Assembly (NCBI RefSeq): GCF_029227915.1
Contig: NC_079884.1
Coordinates: 23,624,001-23,684,000 of the forward strand
Source: Hydractinia symbiolongicarpus
Lineage: Eukaryota; Cnidaria; Hydrozoa; Anthoathecata; Hydractiniidae
Reading direction: 5' to 3'
DNA length: 60,000 nucleotides
Of this stretch, positions 12,101-21,897 are shown one piece after another; position 1 is the first letter of the stretch; each line of letters opens with the position of its first letter. A program made the position numbers and the translations under genes. A model generated the notes under the pieces. The model was not told the DNA's origin. It worked only from the letters and a program-made list of their open reading frames with translations, and did no database searches.

Positions 12101-15100
12101 GTTTGAGTTTGGCTATATCTTTTTTTCCAGGTTTAGAATAGACGTAAAACATTTGAACCTTGTACCACTTTTTTTCGGATGGATTCCACGTGTATTCTCC
12201 CTTTCCATCCTTGTCTCCACTAAATATAAGAAATTTTTTTGAGTAGGTTATGTTTATGGGAGTGTTAAACTATACCAGTTATCCATAACTTTAAACGTTC
12301 AAAAAGAATAGTAATAAGGGCTTGAAAGTATCAATAGTATTCGTAAGTCTTTAAATGTTCAATGGAAACAACAAACCTTGAAATACAAAGACCCAGTTAC
12401 AAGCGTGAAATAAACTCGCACGTCATTGCTTAATCGTTACACCCTCCCATTTATTATCTCCTCCACTCGTGATTTCTTTGTCACTCTTCAGTGCACTAGT
12501 CATTTTCACTTGATAATCCTTTGTTTCCTCGTCACACCCTTCATTACTCGTTATCCCCCTCTTTACTTGTTACTCCGTTCATCACTCGTTACATTGTCGT
12601 TCGCGTGTTGCTCCCTCGTTTAATCGTTGCCCCCTTGTTTAATTGTTACTCCCTCGTTTAATCGTTACTCTCTCGTTTAATCGTTACTCCCTCGTTTAAT
12701 CGTTAATCCCTCGTTTAATCGTTACTCCCTCGTGTTTAATCGTACTCCCTCGTTTATTTACCTTAGACTGGGCTTTTCGGGTGTTCTTAGAAGTCAGGGG
12801 TTGGAAGGAAGGAGGGGGAGGGAGGGGGCTAAAAAGCCCCTCACTCTGCTTCAAAAATGATAAAGCAGACACCTAATGCCACAAAACTTGGCACATGTTT
12901 GTTAGCACATCGGAGGGCAATCGGGTTAAAAGTTTTCTAATTAAAACGGACGTCATCATATATTTCCAAACCCGAAAATAGGCCCAAAACGGTGAAACTT
13001 TGGAATACGAAAAACTGTTTCAAAGGGTTAGCATTACAACAGACGTGACGTAACAACAAAAATTTTTCGACTATACTGAAGCTAACCTTGAAGGAAGAAA
13101 GTATTTTGTCCTCTAAGAGCTAACTAAGAATGATGAAAAATCGTCAAATGCTTTAGAACTTATTACAAAAAAATTCAGGATTGGCTGTGCCTCCGACAGC
13201 CTAATGGTGCACTTTCTACAAAACAGCAACAACAACAACAAACATAGCTCACAACCGTCAATATCATTTGTTTCTACTTTTAATCGATAAAAATTATATT
13301 ATTATTATTTATTATTATTCATATTTACACAGGTTGACTACGTCATAATATATACATATCTGATATCAATGCAGGACCTGTACAAAAATAGATGAAAGTA
13401 AAAGCTAAAAATACTATAAAAATCTTTGTTTCGAAGAGGCATAGTTAGTAAGTGCAACACTTGTGGTTGATCACCATTCGTGCTAAGAAATATACCGTTT
13501 AAAATTGACAAAAGATTTTTCATTTCGTACATCCAAGTTCAGTGTATTGAACAATTGTGGACCATAGTAGCTCGTAGTCTTTCGGCCAGATTCTGTTCTT
13601 TTGGTAATCTTATCTGCGACTTGTTACCTCTCGTGTTGATATTATGATTCACCAGCTCGTATCGAATATTGCTAACGTTATCAATTTTTTGGAGGATCTT
13701 GAAAACACAGCTTTTCTTTTACGTTCGTTTTCAATAGAAATCGAATGTTTTCTAGTATTACGAATGATAGTGTTAGCACGATTATGAAGTCCTTCAAATT
13801 TCATTTTCCAAGTATTACTTTGGTTACAATATGCAGAATAACAGTAGTGAAATATTGGTTTGATCAACGCTTTTTATATGGAATTACCTACTACAGGAGA
13901 AATCTGATGTCGTAATTTCTTCAAAAAGTATATACGAAAGCAAATCTTCTTATACACCTTGCTGTAGTGTTCGTTCAGGTTCAGATAATAATCTAACGTT
14001 ATACCAAGATATTCGTAAGTACCAGACTGGTTGATGGTAGTAAATAAAATTTCAACATTACAATCATCCACTTTTGACAATCTATTTTCATACATAACAA
14101 ATTCGGTTTTTCCTTTTTCGATGTTGAGAATAAGACAATTATCTCTAATCCAGGATTGTACAACATCAGCTTCTTTGTTAATAACGGATACAATGTGTGC
14201 AATTTTCCACGGCAATAATTAATTGGTTTTTATAGACTTACCCTTAGTTCTTTTCAGGTATAATTTGCATGTGCTTTTATAGTTTGAAATATTAATAGAT
14301 ATTACAAAAAGTTTAATTTCTTTGCAGATAGTGTCTATGTGTTGCGCTTCGTTAAGGTTTGTTATAGTTTGATTTTTTCACACGAATCGGCTACTTTTAC
14401 TTTCTGGATTATATTAAATTTTGTGATAGCCCTTGTCACTCACTTTTCTTCTTTGGCAAAAACACTTCACTTCTCATCATCAAGACATTTCTCCTAGCAA
14501 AACCATTTCTCTTCTGAAAAAAGACGCTTTTCATCCTAAATCTTTTTAAATGCTTCTCATACTCATCGAAACATTTCTTAAAACAAAGCAAAAAGCATCT
14601 CTTATTCAGAAAGTTCTTTTTTGTGAAAATGAGTTTGCGCCAAATGTTTGTTCTGGAATTTTCACAAATTAAAAAATGTTAATTTACAATATTTATTTTT
14701 ACAATATTTTTCTTTTCCCTTTGATATATCTACACGATGCCCTGTTTGACGACGTCCATTCAACTATGGCACATCATTTGATTTATTTTTTAAAGTTTTT
14801 TCTAGCTGGAGTAATGCCTACAGGATCGTCTAATCTGTCCAGTGTGACAGGATCAAAAAATGAACCAACAATTTATTGTTTTTAGGTTCTACGTACAACT
14901 CTTGAACGAGCTTTTTGTATCATTTGGTTATGGGTATGGTACCTATTCATCTTAGCCAAAACGATGCAGGGGATTTTGAGACATTGGATAAGTAAAGATC
15001 TGTAATGGTTAATACTTGGCAACTGCGCTGCAGCCTCCGTCCTGCGATCCAATGAATATTTGCTAACTCGAGAAACCTCCATTAAGAGGTGCCCAACGTT

Positions 15101-18100
15101 TTTATTTCTATGATTCTGCGTTGTTGATTTGATGGCAAATTGATCAAAAAGGTTATTTTTTTTTCGTGAGAGAAGTTAAAATTTCGTTGGCCAATACTTT
15201 AGTCGATACCAGTGGACGGGGAGAAGATAAAAATCGTTACAGCGTATGCTAAAAATAGCTAATGATGTTTTTTTTTACATTTTCTTTTGTGACATAAACT
15301 ATTCGTCTTTTTCTTTTTTTGTGTTCTCCCCATTTTGAAAATATTCAAAATCATAAATTCGAGAAATTTAGTACACGCGATATACGTCTGAACTACCAAT
15401 TCGCGAAATAAAAACCTCGCTTTAAAAAACTTTTGCGATAGCAAAATTATATACACGAGCGAAATTAAATGCTCTTAAGGTAGCTTGAGGAAGCGTCAAG
15501 TAAAGTGGATTCACATTCCTAATTGCTCTTATTTAAAGACAAAATTTACGGTTTTTCTCAGTTTTGAAAACATAAATACAAACCTGAGGTTGTTCTTTAT
15601 TGTATTCTTCTGTTACAGTAAATTTAGTAAATGCCTTATAAATTAATTTGCCTTTTTTAAGAGAGTGTGATAGGGTACTTTGCGATGTTTATAGTTAGTT
15701 ATCCCACAGTTCTGTAGCCGTCTGCTTTTCTTGTTACTATCTCGTATGCGTTTGCCGCCATTCGAGAAAGGTGAAAACAACGATGGTAATAAAAAGCAAT
15801 CTGGTACCCAGAGCACTTTGAAATAAAGAGCTTTGGAAACAAGAATAAATGAAAAGGTCAATAAGAAAACTCTTGTGGTTTTAGCACACGTCTCGAGTAA
15901 AGCCTTGCTATCTTAAAATAAATACAAGGCCAATGTTTAGCAGGATTATTTTTGGAAATTCAAATACGCCTTCTCTAGCTCCAATAAAAGCCTTTTTAAA
16001 TATTCTAGCCCTAAGAGCTGCAGGATGTGTTATTTGGTGGAACAGAGCAGGCTGGCATTACCAATCTTTAACTATTGCTGACGGGCGCGTTAATTATATG
16101 AAATATTATGTACGCTGTTTTTAAGGACTTCGAAAGCGTTAAGGTTAAACCTAACATGCAGGGACGGGTCCTGGTTTTATTTTACATTTCCCTTTATCAT
16201 GTGTCAGAGATGCAAGTCGATCCAGATAGATCCTTTTTAAGAAGAGTAATTATATAATGAAACACAGAAGCATCAAATAATTTTTAAAGCATGCTTTGAA
16301 TTATTCTCTATGGTTCATAGACAAAAGAAAAAGTTCACACTAAGTCTTGGAATTTAAATCGCTTCACATCTTCGCATCCTTTTTCGGATTTGGGTACACA
16401 TAATAAGCAAAAGACTGAGAAAGAAATCTTAAATGGTCAATTTTTAGAAACTTACCCGTCCAAAGAATTTCCATCCACCATCAAATCACACTTGTTTTCG
16501 CACTCCGTTATCTCAAAAACGTGCGAAATGTTCTCGTCGGTAACTTTATACCATGTTATCACTACAGCACCAAAATTTTTACCATAAAAACCTGCGCGAT
16601 TAGGCTCTAAAAAAAATTAAAACAAATCAATTTATTGAGTTAAACTTGAAGACTTTATGTTTCTTTTACAGATTCTTAAGGTGGTTTCAAATAGCGCTGT
16701 GGAGTTGATCATGTGTTAAAAACTTCAGCTCTTAAAATTCAGATGAATAAGGCAAATATCTTTTAATACATATTTTATTTTCTGATGCATATATCTAAAA
16801 CAGATATTTTATAGATATTTTTGATATTTGATATTCTTAAAAGTTTTTTTCAAATATTTGATGGAAATATCGAAATAACTATTAGAAACATTGTTGTTTC
16901 TAGCAAAAAATTCAAATTACCCACAAAAAAACATAAATTGTGTTTAAAATTTGTTTTTCTGTCTGCAGAGATACAGACAATAATCACTGACAGAAGTGCT
17001 AGCATCTGTTATCGTCAATTTCCAAATATATTACAGTTTATGACATTTCGTGATAATTGAATATCCAACTGCTTCGGCATACGCCTTGTTTGTATCGTTA
17101 AGATACCAACAAGACGTATAGATACACTTTAACCCCAACCCAACCTAAACCCTCCGCCCCGTCCGCCTCTCCCACATAAAAAATACGTATTCTTTACAGC
17201 AAACTCACCTGACTCTGTCGTCAAACTAGTTAACACAAAATCGGGTTGTTCTGGGTATACAGAAGCGGTCGTTAAAGCGTTTACAGATTCAAATTCACCA
17301 AAATAGTACAACAGGAAAACCTTTTTGTGTGAATTCATATCTAGAAATTAATTACATGTTCGTAATAATTCAATCGTGTAGCCAGTTGTTTAAAATACAA
17401 ACGTGTCAATTTTTGACTGCTAGATTACAAAGGCTTCGCGACAAGGACGCTTTTCCTACGGCAGCTGGATAAATTTTACGGTTTCGCCCGCCATTTATTT
17501 ACCGCATTTTGTTTATATCGCTAATGCAGTTACCATTTCGCTTGACAGACAGACAGACGCATACGAGTATTGTAATATAGATTATAATGTAGTCGATAGA
17601 ATGTTCTTTTATAGCTATACCACATTTCGTGTGTCTGCAGCACACAATTTTTTCACGTACAAAAAGACATAACTTTTAATAAAGAGAGTAGTTGTTGTTT
17701 CTGAATAAATCCACGAGCTCCTGTGTCCTTTATATATCACATTTTGTGTTTCCGTAGCACGACTCCACAGACAAAATACAGCTATTAATATAGAGTATGT
17801 CGTCCCCATATAAGAAAGCAAATTACAATTACGTGCTTCTTTATTAAACTTGTAACGAAATGATTTCGTTGAAACAGAAGTATGAAATGTATGAATGTTT
17901 TAGTTAATCCAACCCTTAAACTTTTTTCCGTTCCCCAAAATTCAAAGAAATTATAATTCACCTTTTTTGTGATACATCAAAATCGGACACAAACCAATTG
18001 ATTTCAAAAAAATTAAAACTAACCTGGCGTCACATATGTCATACTTCCTGGAATAGGTTTATGCTTCGTATTATCTGGCATGGTCACACCAAGACCGAGA

Positions 18101-19146
18101 GAATTGGTACTATTTATTCCTTCGTGATACATCTTAATGTAGTACCTTGTCTTTTCGGTAAGAGGTTGTGCAATTGTTTTGCTACATAAAAACAATTTTT
18201 TGCAGCATTTATAACTGAGAGAATAACCCGTTTTTTTATCTTTTTGTTCGCCCAGAAATCCATCTTAGTAGATCCGATCCGATATTGGTCATCAGTGAAC
18301 TTGAATAGGACAAATGTAAGAAAAATGTTGTTACTCCAGATGTTTTTTTTGTATTTTTTTATTGAGGAGGGGGGGAGAGGGAGGGTGAGAAGGGGAAACT
18401 TTGTATTTGTAGGGGTATAAAGGGAGGGGGATTTTACACAATTATGTCTCTCCCTTTTCAGCGTGTTTACTGCATAGCAGGATAAGGCCTATCGCATATT
18501 TCTTAGCTTTAACATCTTGAAATAGTAAGGATACGGTAACCCCTTGAAACACATTTAAAATATCCCCTCTGCTGGCCATATTAACCCTAACATAACCTCA
18601 TTTTATCCCTAACAATAAATATTTTTGATTCTTTTTTAAAAAATATCAGGAAAATATGCCAAAGAATCAAATTAAAAATATATTGAAAAAAAAGACCCTG
18701 AAGGGGGTTGCCGTATCCTTCAACCCTTATAAAAAATATAAATATAATTACGTGAGCAAAACTGATTCCACCAATTTTCTGTTCATAAAAGCCCTTGCTC
18801 CTAAAGAGCTTTAACAAGATATATACTTACCTTTCATAGTTGTCACTGCTGGCAACTTGTTCATCTTTCAGCGTCCTTCCTTCGTATAGGATGAATTTAC
18901 ACCGTCTTGAGCATTTTAGGTGAAACAAATACTGGCCAGTCATTGGGGTAATGAAATAAGCTTTATAACTCACCAAATGGTGGATAAAGAAGACATACTC
19001 GGATTCGAAATTTGGAAGATATTTAATTTCGTAAGGACTTGTTGGAAATGGAAATTTCTCTATGTTATAAATGTTTTTGAACTCATTAGGCTCGTATGGG
19101 TAGTATATCTCTCTAATAACTCCTCCAGTATCAGTGGATAAAAATT
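1..19146 (-). CDS. PA14 / nine-FN3 receptor with potassium-channel-like 2TM pore (5' and 3' incomplete)
   Basis: Spliced gene on the minus strand. Exons from N- to C-terminus: 19146-18831, 18181-18024, 17340-17209, 16606-16456, 12219-12041, 11944-11645, 10534-10229, 9787-9491, 8278-7982, 7485-7174, 6886-6584, 6183-6077, 5586-5361, 4720-4537, 4316-4033, 2832-2524, 1225-753, 443-331, 160-1. The reading frame stays open across all 18 junctions (4,607 coding nt). Order seen: PA14, an unassigned segment, nine FN3 domains, a Cys-rich juxtamembrane segment, membrane helix, pore loop with VGYGD, membrane helix. Expected at the plasma membrane with a large adhesive ectodomain and an ion pore. No signal peptide exon was found upstream of 19146, and the cytoplasmic tail lies beyond position 1. 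Inference: a ligand- or adhesion-gated channel related to the GluR0-like fold. Transcription across all exons is unproven, so two genes remain possible, although phase and FN3 continuity argue for one. Confidence 0.8.
331..443 (-). CDS. Receptor exon: pore helix and start of the filter
   Basis: Encodes QCNPMQISRTNEEDFPEDYR, then GGGAGVWWSFGTVMRVG. WW-S-F-x-T followed by VGYGD (completed in the next exon) is the potassium-channel pore-loop pattern. The position normally Thr just before V-G-Y-G reads Arg (codon AGA). The intron splits the first filter Gly codon (GG|G). Confidence 0.8.
753..1225 (-). CDS. Receptor exon: Cys-rich juxtamembrane segment and first membrane helix
   Basis: A 473-bp exon encoding 158 residues. 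Starts ETCRCEASYTTSYQVRPPVF, has a CCDVCINGHGR motif, and then PIVFSPGLAIFSL shortly before the hydrophobic helix LLWTFVLICGLLTVSCGLIM. The 'PG.a...' segment followed by a helix ending IMW resembles the region before TM1 in iGluR-like and potassium-channel-like proteins with a reduced periplasmic-binding module (family knowledge from memory). The acceptor TTTAG and donor GTAGGT are clear. Confidence 0.7.
1226..2523 (-). other. Receptor intron with foldback repeat
   Basis: No coding exon seen. Holds the foldback described at 1695-1852 and otherwise AT-rich sequence. Confidence 0.6.
1695..1852. repeat. Foldback (inverted-repeat) element
   Basis: The core 1742-1804 is an inverted repeat with ~30-bp arms around ATCGAT (left arm GTTGCCAGTAACAAAACAC, right arm its near complement GTTGCCGGTAACAAGATAC). 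Outer TTTGTTGC/GTTAC motifs recur on both sides and extend the symmetry to ~150 bp. Likely a small MITE-like insertion in the intron. Confidence 0.6.
2524..2832 (-). CDS. Receptor exon: FN3 domain 9 (membrane-proximal)
   Basis: A 309-bp phase 1-1 exon. Starts VPSVGPTATVFDRY, then IKIEWNEL, EYNVVYYAVS, LQPFTKYAFEIAALT, GVGAYANP. Last FN3 before the Cys-rich membrane-proximal exon. Confidence 0.85.
2833..4032 (-). other. Receptor intron, nothing recognised
   Basis: 1.2 kb between FN3-8 and FN3-9. No conserved ORF or clear repeat seen; short spurious ORFs only. Confidence 0.5.
4033..4720 (-). CDS. Receptor exons: FN3 domain 8 split, with an acidic insert
   Basis: Exons 4720-4537 and 4316-4033 (468 bp together, phase 1 at both outer ends) join as AG|A (Arg). 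The first has PTSPPLRLEGFSGTSTSILI, FWDKI, GIIQGYRAYYRR and a KKK-rich end. The second adds a strongly acidic, Asp-rich insert (YDYDEDICLDDD) before the closing strands LTDLTEYQWYTIRLTSF and SQGEGPS. The domain is about 55 residues longer than its neighbours because of this insert. Confidence 0.75.
4440..4533. repeat. CA-rich simple repeat next to a splice donor
   Basis: Degenerate units such as ACCACATCAA and CAAACCA, ending within a few bases of the 5' splice site of the exon at 4537. Confidence 0.7.
5361..6183 (-). CDS. Receptor exons: FN3 domain 7 split by a GC-AG intron
   Basis: Two exons, 6183-6077 and 5586-5361, together 333 bp with phase 1 at both outer ends. The first carries FTCHNTSSSSLFCDWDRV and ends TNGK. 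The second starts VLGYNLYYSVVDCE and contains LERFTNYSIQVQLFNS. Joined, TNGKVLGYNLYY gives the normal FN3 'nG.i.gY.vyY' C-strand. The first exon's donor must then be AAG|GCGAGT, a GC rather than GT donor; the acceptor TTTGTAG is normal. Four Cys are unusual for FN3. Confidence 0.75.
5622..5715. repeat. Degenerate GACAATGACAGT simple repeat
   Basis: About 90 bp of tandem TGACAA/TGACAG/TGACCA hexamers in the intron just upstream (minus strand) of the exon at 5586. Confidence 0.75.
6584..6886 (-). CDS. Receptor exon: FN3 domain 6
   Basis: A 303-bp phase 1-1 exon. Starts IPEAPPDNLFAINKT, then IINITWDDVPEG, RRGVITLYTILYT, KFYTNYTIKIAASTIKGIG. A clear FN3 domain. Confidence 0.9.
7174..7485 (-). 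CDS. Receptor exon: FN3 domain 5
   Basis: A 312-bp phase 1-1 exon. Starts IPDAPPRYITSSVV, then LKFFWEDI, NGIIIAYNFTIRK, LEKWRSYDYAVAGIT, GCGVFS. Full FN3 landmarks. The donor is GTAAGT. Confidence 0.9.
7982..8278 (-). CDS. Receptor exon: FN3 domain 4
   Basis: A 297-bp phase 1-1 exon. Starts VPHAPPSNVTGNN, then IYGIPIASFVKYERV and LTGLKEYANYSIKVAIRT. The B-strand Trp is replaced by Phe (IRVRFEDI). Several N-x-S/T sequons suggest glycosylation. Confidence 0.85.
8279..9490 (-). other. Receptor intron, nothing recognised
   Basis: 1.2 kb between FN3-3 and FN3-4 with no coding or repeat feature I can support. Confidence 0.5.
9491..9787 (-). CDS. Receptor exon: FN3 domain 3
   Basis: A 297-bp phase 1-1 exon. 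Shows TSLNITWGYVPEAGRHGVIT, then YSLKYY, LTGLDWFTYYNIEVAAFTS and AGQGVYSPP. These are the full FN3 consensus landmarks (Trp in B, 'G.i..Y.v.Y', 'L...t.Y.i.V.A.t..G.G..S'). Confidence 0.9.
10229..10534 (-). CDS. Receptor exon: FN3 domain 2
   Basis: A 306-bp phase 1-1 exon. Starts APSKAPQSITAVPRSSTRVD, a typical FN3 A-strand with 'P..AP', followed by W-NGNIRGHSVQYAK and LEKWTFYAFKVAGVT. Ends HQD before the GTAAGT donor. Confidence 0.85.
10565..10604. repeat. Perfect 18-bp inverted repeat, 4-nt loop
   Basis: Arms AGTTTATACACATGATAT and its exact complement, separated by TTAG. Lies 30 bp outside the acceptor of the FN3-2 exon, so it is transcribed in the intron and could fold there. Confidence 0.85.
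11645..11944 (-). CDS. Receptor exon: FN3 domain 1
   Basis: A 300-bp exon with phase-1 introns on both sides. Shows the FN3 signs IEYKWYRP (B strand Trp), a central Tyr, and LKEYTNYRTYIYYYG (the 'L.p.t.Y...v' F-strand region). No Cys, as usual for FN3. Confidence 0.75.
12041..12219 (-). CDS. Receptor exon, unassigned beta-rich segment, second half
   Basis: Encodes GGDKDGKGEYTWNPSEKKWY, then a Lys-rich stretch ending GEKERASSP. I placed the donor at GTGGGT just after TCTCCTT because this gives the phase-1 junction needed by the following FN3 exon. The alternative GTGAAC donor four bases further on breaks the frame. Confidence 0.6.
12597..12765. repeat. 19-bp tandem repeat, about six to seven units
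   Basis: Unit CTCGTTTAATCGTTACTCC repeated with small changes; looser related CTCGTTACTCC units extend upstream to about 12,440. Confidence 0.8.
13340..14215 (-). mobile_element. LINE (non-LTR retrotransposon) fragment, reverse transcriptase C-terminal part
   Basis: Minus-strand pieces show the typical post-RT sequence order: NIEKGKTEFVMYENR, then TYEYLGITLDYYLNLNEH, then LIKPIFHYCYSAYCN, LHNRANTIIRNTRK, and finally INTRGNKSQIRLPK. These match the thumb/connection region of CR1/Jockey-like RTs. Frameshifts separate the pieces and the catalytic YADD box is missing, so it is 5'-truncated and dead. An AT-rich (AAT)n-like tail at about 13,290-13,318 may be its 3' end. Confidence 0.75.
16456..16606 (-). 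CDS. Receptor exon, unassigned beta-rich segment, first half
   Basis: Starts EPNRAGFYGKNFGAVVITWY and continues with a Cys pair (TECENKCDL). Flanked by a TTTTAG acceptor and a GTAAGT donor; it joins the exon at 12219 as GG|T. Together the two exons make about 110 residues with alternating hydrophobics. The fold is not recognised; an Ig- or FN3-like sandwich is possible. Confidence 0.6.
17209..17340 (-). CDS. Receptor exon after PA14, unassigned
   Basis: Adds 44 residues after the PA14 domain (DMNSHKKVFLLYYFGEFES and onward). The donor is GTGAGT and the incoming phase fits (G|AT). No domain is recognised. It may be a linker between PA14 and the next beta-sandwich. Confidence 0.55.
18024..18181 (-). 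CDS. Receptor exon: PA14 domain, C-terminal part
   Basis: Encodes a segment with RYYIKMYHEG and LGVTMPDNTKHKPIPGS. This corresponds to the PA14 end pattern 'kRYYie.lh.EG...d.l.VGvtlPdG..e.PI'. It joins the preceding exon as AG|C (Ser). The acceptor is TTTATGTAG and the donor GTTAGT. Confidence 0.75.
18831..19146 (-). CDS. Receptor exon: PA14 domain, first part
   Basis: Opens with TDTGGVIREIYYPYEP, the GG-(x)-REIY start seen in many animal PA14 domains. It then has a run of Tyr/Phe-rich strands and the MTGQYLFHLKCS motif, matching the usual 'tTGnYtF.i.sDD' core. The acceptor is TTTAG before the exon; the donor GTAAGT follows. The exon starts with two nucleotides of a codon begun upstream, so at least one more 5' exon exists. 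PA14 is a carbohydrate-binding or adhesion beta-barrel in many extracellular proteins. Confidence 0.75.
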
Positions 19147-20069
19147 CTAAATTAAAAAACAAAAAACACAATATACCTGGAAATTGGAATTACTTTATTT
19201 GTCTGAAACTATATACTTCTAACAACAATCATGCACTAACTTATATACGCTAACTGTGTCCGTGTTTCTGACAGGTAAACCAAATTACATTATCACGATT
19301 CTCCTCAGAAGCGTAGCTATATTCTTATCTTAAAAAATTTACATTTCTAATTGGCTAGAACAAATCATGTGATATAATAAGGCGGTTTGATTGGCTAGGA
19401 ATTCTATAAAATTGTTGTCTATTTCGTTTTAACCGTTCTAAACTTTTGTCCTATTTTAAGGAAATTAACAAAGCAACGATGCAAAGAACAGTAAGTTTGT
19501 TCAATAACTATAATGTTCAACAATAAAATTATTTTCTGTATTACTTTTGTCGTTTAATTAAAATTAAAAAAATCCACTCAAGTATTTTAATATTTCAGTG
19601 CCTATATGCGGATTCTTCCACGGCTTACATAGTCAGGAGTCCCCACGCTCATGTTTTCGATGTAAAATACATAGAAAGAAATTAAAAGTTATGAGCGTCG
19701 GGTACAAATATCGGATCGTACAATCTGGCCACTCTGATTGACCGAAAAGTCTCTCAAACTATAGATACGTTTCGTTGGACATTGCTTTAGTAAGTTTGCC
19801 CATGCAAAAGAAAATAAATAAAAACCACAACAAATAAAATAGCGGTGAGGCCACACGAAGTAAAGGTGAAGTAGTTTATGGTTAAGATATAATTTCGGTT
19901 TGTCTGTTCAGTATTTATAATATTGTTGAAGGTTTATCATTTTTTGAACATGATAATTCAGTAGGCGACGTTTTACGAAAACCTTATCTCATCATCGGGC
20001 AAAATATAATGATGTTGGATATGTATGTATATAATTGCAGAGAATTAAGAGTTGACCAATCAGGAGGAG
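19147..20069. other. Presumed 5' region of the receptor gene, nothing recognised
   Basis: The receptor's first exon(s), including a signal peptide, should lie here or further up. I found no minus-strand ATG with a hydrophobic leader and a matching phase-1 donor. Confidence 0.4.
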
Positions 20070-21090
20070 CTGTTAAATGGCTACTTTTTTCCTAAGAATA
20101 GAAACTATTCCTTGGGAAATTGATTAGAAATGCGTGTTTATCACTTTCTACACTGTTGACTGTTTCTTTTGTCTTTCTAGTCGTTGTTCTAGATTTTATG
20201 TTAATGGTTTTTCTCCTCATTCCAGTTAAACTATTGCTCCAGCCGTGATCCGCATTTTCCCTTTTTTTGTTCACATCTCTGTTTTTTAATGAACGCATAT
20301 ACCTTAGTTTTTTTTGTCTCGCGACACCTGGGGCAAATGCTGATGCTGTGAATTCCTCTTATGTTTCACTATTGGTTCGATTTGGTCTTATCTTTATTTC
20401 ATTTTCCATTTGTGTCATGACTTTTTGACTTTATCCATTTACGATCAATGCATTAATAAACTATAGACTAAGTTGCATTCTTTAATATCCAATCTCCTGT
20501 TTCTTCTCCTGTTGTTGGCACGACTTAACAGTGAAGAGATGCCACTTTCTTTGCAAGATTTTTGTTGGTTTGATTTGTAGTTCAGGTACTGGTCAGAGTA
20601 AGTGGGTTTCCGATACACTGAAACTGAAATAGTATCTTTCTTGCGTTTGACTAACGTGTCAAAAAAAGCGCTACTGTCATCTTGTTTACGTTCAACAGTG
20701 CATTCGACTTATTGTTGAGGCCGTTTATGTTTTCGTGGAACATTTATAGATGGGACATTTTGATTATAACGAATACGTCACCAACGTATTTCTGCCAAAT
20801 CTTTAGACGTCTGCCTGATGCGAGCAATACTGCTTTACGTATATTTCAGCAACTCCGTCTGATTGAGTGTAGAATATGTTATTAAACAAATACCATGTTC
20901 TTGCAGCACGCAGTTTCACCAAACGGAACAAAATCCGATACTTGAATCTGCGTTCTTTCAATAAATGATGGATCGCTCTCGATAAGATCTTTAATGATGT
21001 TGAATGTGCCTTTATTGAAAAATTTGAGATACGTCTGCTACGTCTATTTCTCCGAAGCATGTACATGCATAAAATAATATCACGAATCAA
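20070..21090 (-). mobile_element. Penelope-like retroelement remnant
   Basis: Read on the minus strand with frame changes, the order matches Penelope-like RT. IFYTQSDGVAE comes first (family: FyTQ.DGvaMGSPLSP). Next is QKYVGDVFVII (family: RYVDDtfvi) with the first catalytic Asp changed to Gly, then FHENINGLNNK and FDTLVKRKKD. VYRKPTYSDQYLNYKSN (family: vyRKPTHTDrYL) follows, then a CKESGISSLLSRA segment. Multiple frameshifts and stops; not functional. The GIY-YIG endonuclease was not recognised. Confidence 0.7.
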
Positions 21091-21351
21091 TTCAGATCAG
21101 CAGCAAAGTAATTAATTTTATTCATCAAGAGACAATAAATCGCAAAATAGATGGCTGTTTAGAACAATAAAGAAATAATGGCCAGCCTGGTTAAAATTTT
21201 GGTATTCTTATAAAAACGTGCGTATTAAAAAAGATAAACGAATACCCTAAACGGATGCGTTATTTATTCACTCTCGTCTCCCTTATGAAAAATGCAAAAT
21301 CTAGCTCAATCAATATTCCGGACCGGAATTGGGTCTGGGAATTTTTTGAGT

Positions 21352-21455
21352 CAATGGAAGAGAAGTGTTTCTCACTTTGGAAGAGAAGTGTTTCAAACGG
21401 AAGAGAAGTGTTTTGACTAAGAAGAGAAGTGTTTTAATCAAGAAGAGAAGTGAGC
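21352..21455. repeat. Short tandem repeat of GAAGAGAAGTGTTT
   Basis: Five copies of GAAGAGAAGTG(TTT) about 20-22 bp apart with variable spacers. Confidence 0.85.
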
Positions 21456-21897
21456 CATAGGGGCCATCGTAGAATATAGGTAATGGTCCGTCTGCGGATT
21501 TTAATCGTCCATGTATTTTGTTCTTCTTAACTCCAGTAAAATACAACTAGCCCAAATATTTAAATTAAGACAAAAGAAACAACAAAAGAGATGTAGTACA
21601 GATTTCTCGTATTTTGATTAGCAAATTTAAACAAAGTAGGCGAAATCAAATTGTTTTTTAACACCTGACCCTTCAAAAGTTTTGAGCACATTTAAAACGT
21701 GCATACCTGCCAAAATTTTGAAATATTTTTTTAAAAACAATATGAGAACCTGTAGTCAATGACCAAAATGCGTTCTAAATAAGTTTTATGAAGCTAAAGC
21801 TCAACTATCTTGTGGTTGAATTACCAAACAAAAATAAGAAATGAATTCACAAGAAGTATACGCAGGTAGTAGTAAACTCGTCCTCAAAAAAATTTAT

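Larger units (their letters stand above)
12220..16455 (-). other. Largest receptor intron (4.2 kb), with LINE fragment and short tandem array
   Basis: Contains the 19-bp array at 12597-12765 and the LINE remnant at 13340-14215. I see no host exon in it: the split codon GG|T joins the flanking exons directly. Confidence 0.55.
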
